Under the pieces are notes generated by a model. That model did not search any database, was not told the DNA's origin, and saw only the letters and a list, made by a program, of their open reading frames with translations. A DNA stretch of 64,000 nucleotides, taken from NCBI GenBank assembly GCA_964023275.1, contig OZ029921.1, positions 31,622,230 through 31,686,229 on the forward strand, given 5' to 3'. A program made the translations under genes and the position numbers. Each line of letters starts with the position of its first letter. Position 1 is the first letter of the stretch. Shown here piece after piece: positions 55,975-64,000 of this stretch. Source of the DNA: Norana najaformis. Taxonomy: Eukaryota > Annelida > Clitellata > Crassiclitellata > Hormogastridae.

Positions 55975-56290
55975 AGCATCGTTCTCACGTCATCCACTCT
56001 GTAAACGTCAGCGCTGATAGTGCCGATGTCATAAATGGTGTAAAATTCAGCGTCGATTGTGCCGACTTTATCCACAGTGCTCATTAAAACATCAGCGTTC
56101 ACTGTGCTGACGACATTTCTTGTGCTTGCGTTGACGTTCTGACGTCGTCCATTGTGCTAACGTCAACAGTTAATGTGCTGATGTCATCCACTGCGTTGAT
56201 CCAACGTTGATCGTGCTGATATCATTCGTTGTGATAATGCCAGAGCTGATTGTCCTGACGTCAGTCTTTGTTACTGTTATTTTCAGACTT
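55975..56290. repeat. Minisatellite with TGACGTCA-like motifs, past the ABCC copy B stop
   Basis: The counterpart of the array at 17275-17650, shorter and more diverged. At least one perfect TGACGTCA remains (near 56258) along with near matches such as tgacgtcg. Confidence 0.75.
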
Positions 56291-56536
56291 TTGTATCGCG
56301 CTAATTATGAATTCGCAGCGGGAATCAAGAGCGATATCCTACGAAATATCACATATTGTCAACAATTTAGTACTCTGTGCTCTAGATAGCATTGCTCATG
56401 AATATTCAGAATGCTTACTAGAGATGGCTGAATCGTAATGTCATGTAAGAGAAGACATTTGGAAATTACGACAGTCATTTGCTTAAATGTAGATGTAAAT
56501 GTTAGCAGTTCTTGTGGCACGTATTTGCAGCTCACT

Positions 56537-63398
<6,862 letters not shown>

Positions 63399-63454
63399 CT
63401 AAACACACGACAAAATGTGTACAATTAAGCCTGAATTAACAACCACAACAACAA

Positions 63455-63489
<35 letters not shown>

Positions 63490-64000
63490 GTCACGAAGGA
63501 TCATATGTACCTCAGAAAAAATCAAATAAAGGGCCACAGCATTCCGAGACAAGTTTACAGATGTTGCGGAAGACGATGCCTGGTTTTCCAGGTAACCGTT
63601 AACAGCGTAATTTGTTGTTCCTGAGGGATTACACTTATCTCGGGTTAAAATAATAACAGAGGCACAAGTATGAGCTTAGGGAAAGGAATTGAGTTGTTTC
63701 AGAGGGGCAGCAAGGCAATACTTGGCTGCCTCCCTTTTACAAAAGTGAAAAAGTTTGACAATGCAAAAACTACTGCATACATTGAATAAATCTGCCCAGT
63801 AGATTTGTCTTGCCTGAACGCCTTGAAAAAACTTGTTCCCTATAGACCCCCGCTTAGCTTCTTGGCGGCGCTAAAGAAATTTTGAGATTACGAATGGAAT
63901 GATGATTATTAATTCTGTATCAGTAATCAATACTACTGATGAGTCTAATTCGTAAGCCTAACTTACCACATCCTGACGATTACTCAACCAGAAACAATTA

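Overview
This is a window of animal nuclear DNA. The genes are split into many short exons with GT-AG introns, and the space between is filled with LINE 3' ends, tRNA-derived SINEs, DNA transposons, MITEs and microsatellites. Nothing is bacterial: no operons, no prokaryotic ribosome binding sites, no CRISPR. The repeats and the protein families suggest an aquatic invertebrate, but I cannot name the phylum from the sequence.

Three host genes can be supported, all on the minus strand. (1) 7834-11399 is a TNF-superfamily ligand: a first coding exon with a cytoplasmic tail, one membrane span and a Cys-rich stalk, a possible poly-Gln stalk exon, and a last exon with most of the TNF homology domain. 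A TATA box lies about 265 bp upstream of its ATG. (2) 49328-17900 is a complete ABC transporter of subfamily C, closest by recall to ABCC5/MRP5. I could join 29 exons with matching phases into one 1,356-codon frame (TMD1-NBD1-TMD2-NBD2). (3) 63398-56537 holds the last nine exons of a second, nearly identical ABCC5-like gene whose 5' part lies beyond the right edge. Genes 2 and 3 are a head-to-tail tandem duplication. The duplicated block starts near 16743 in copy A and near 55056 in copy B and includes introns and 3' flank.

Layout: 1-7500 is repeat-rich (SINE and LINE tails, polypyrimidine, a 26-bp minisatellite, GGAA repeats) with a weak membrane-spanning exon candidate at 4695-4790. 7834-11700 is the TNF-like gene with a hAT-type MITE in an intron. 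12044-13022 is a four-copy satellite of about 240 bp. 13700-16700 is LINE debris. 16743-49328 is ABCC copy A. 49330-55050 is intergenic and repeat-rich. 55056-64000 is ABCC copy B.

The two copies record insertion history. Copy A carries a whole-looking 2.35-kb DNA transposon (26626-28978, a 563-residue protein, inverted ends, 3-bp target duplication), a LINE piece at 19733-20327 and an RTE-like LINE piece near 22947-23340. All three sites are empty in copy B. Copy B alone carries a LINE piece at 55415-55768. The best leads are the intact transposon with its empty sister site, the Gln in place of the NBD1 switch His, the GC-AG intron, the frame-shifted C-terminus of copy B, and the TGACGTCA-bearing minisatellite just past both ABCC stop codons.
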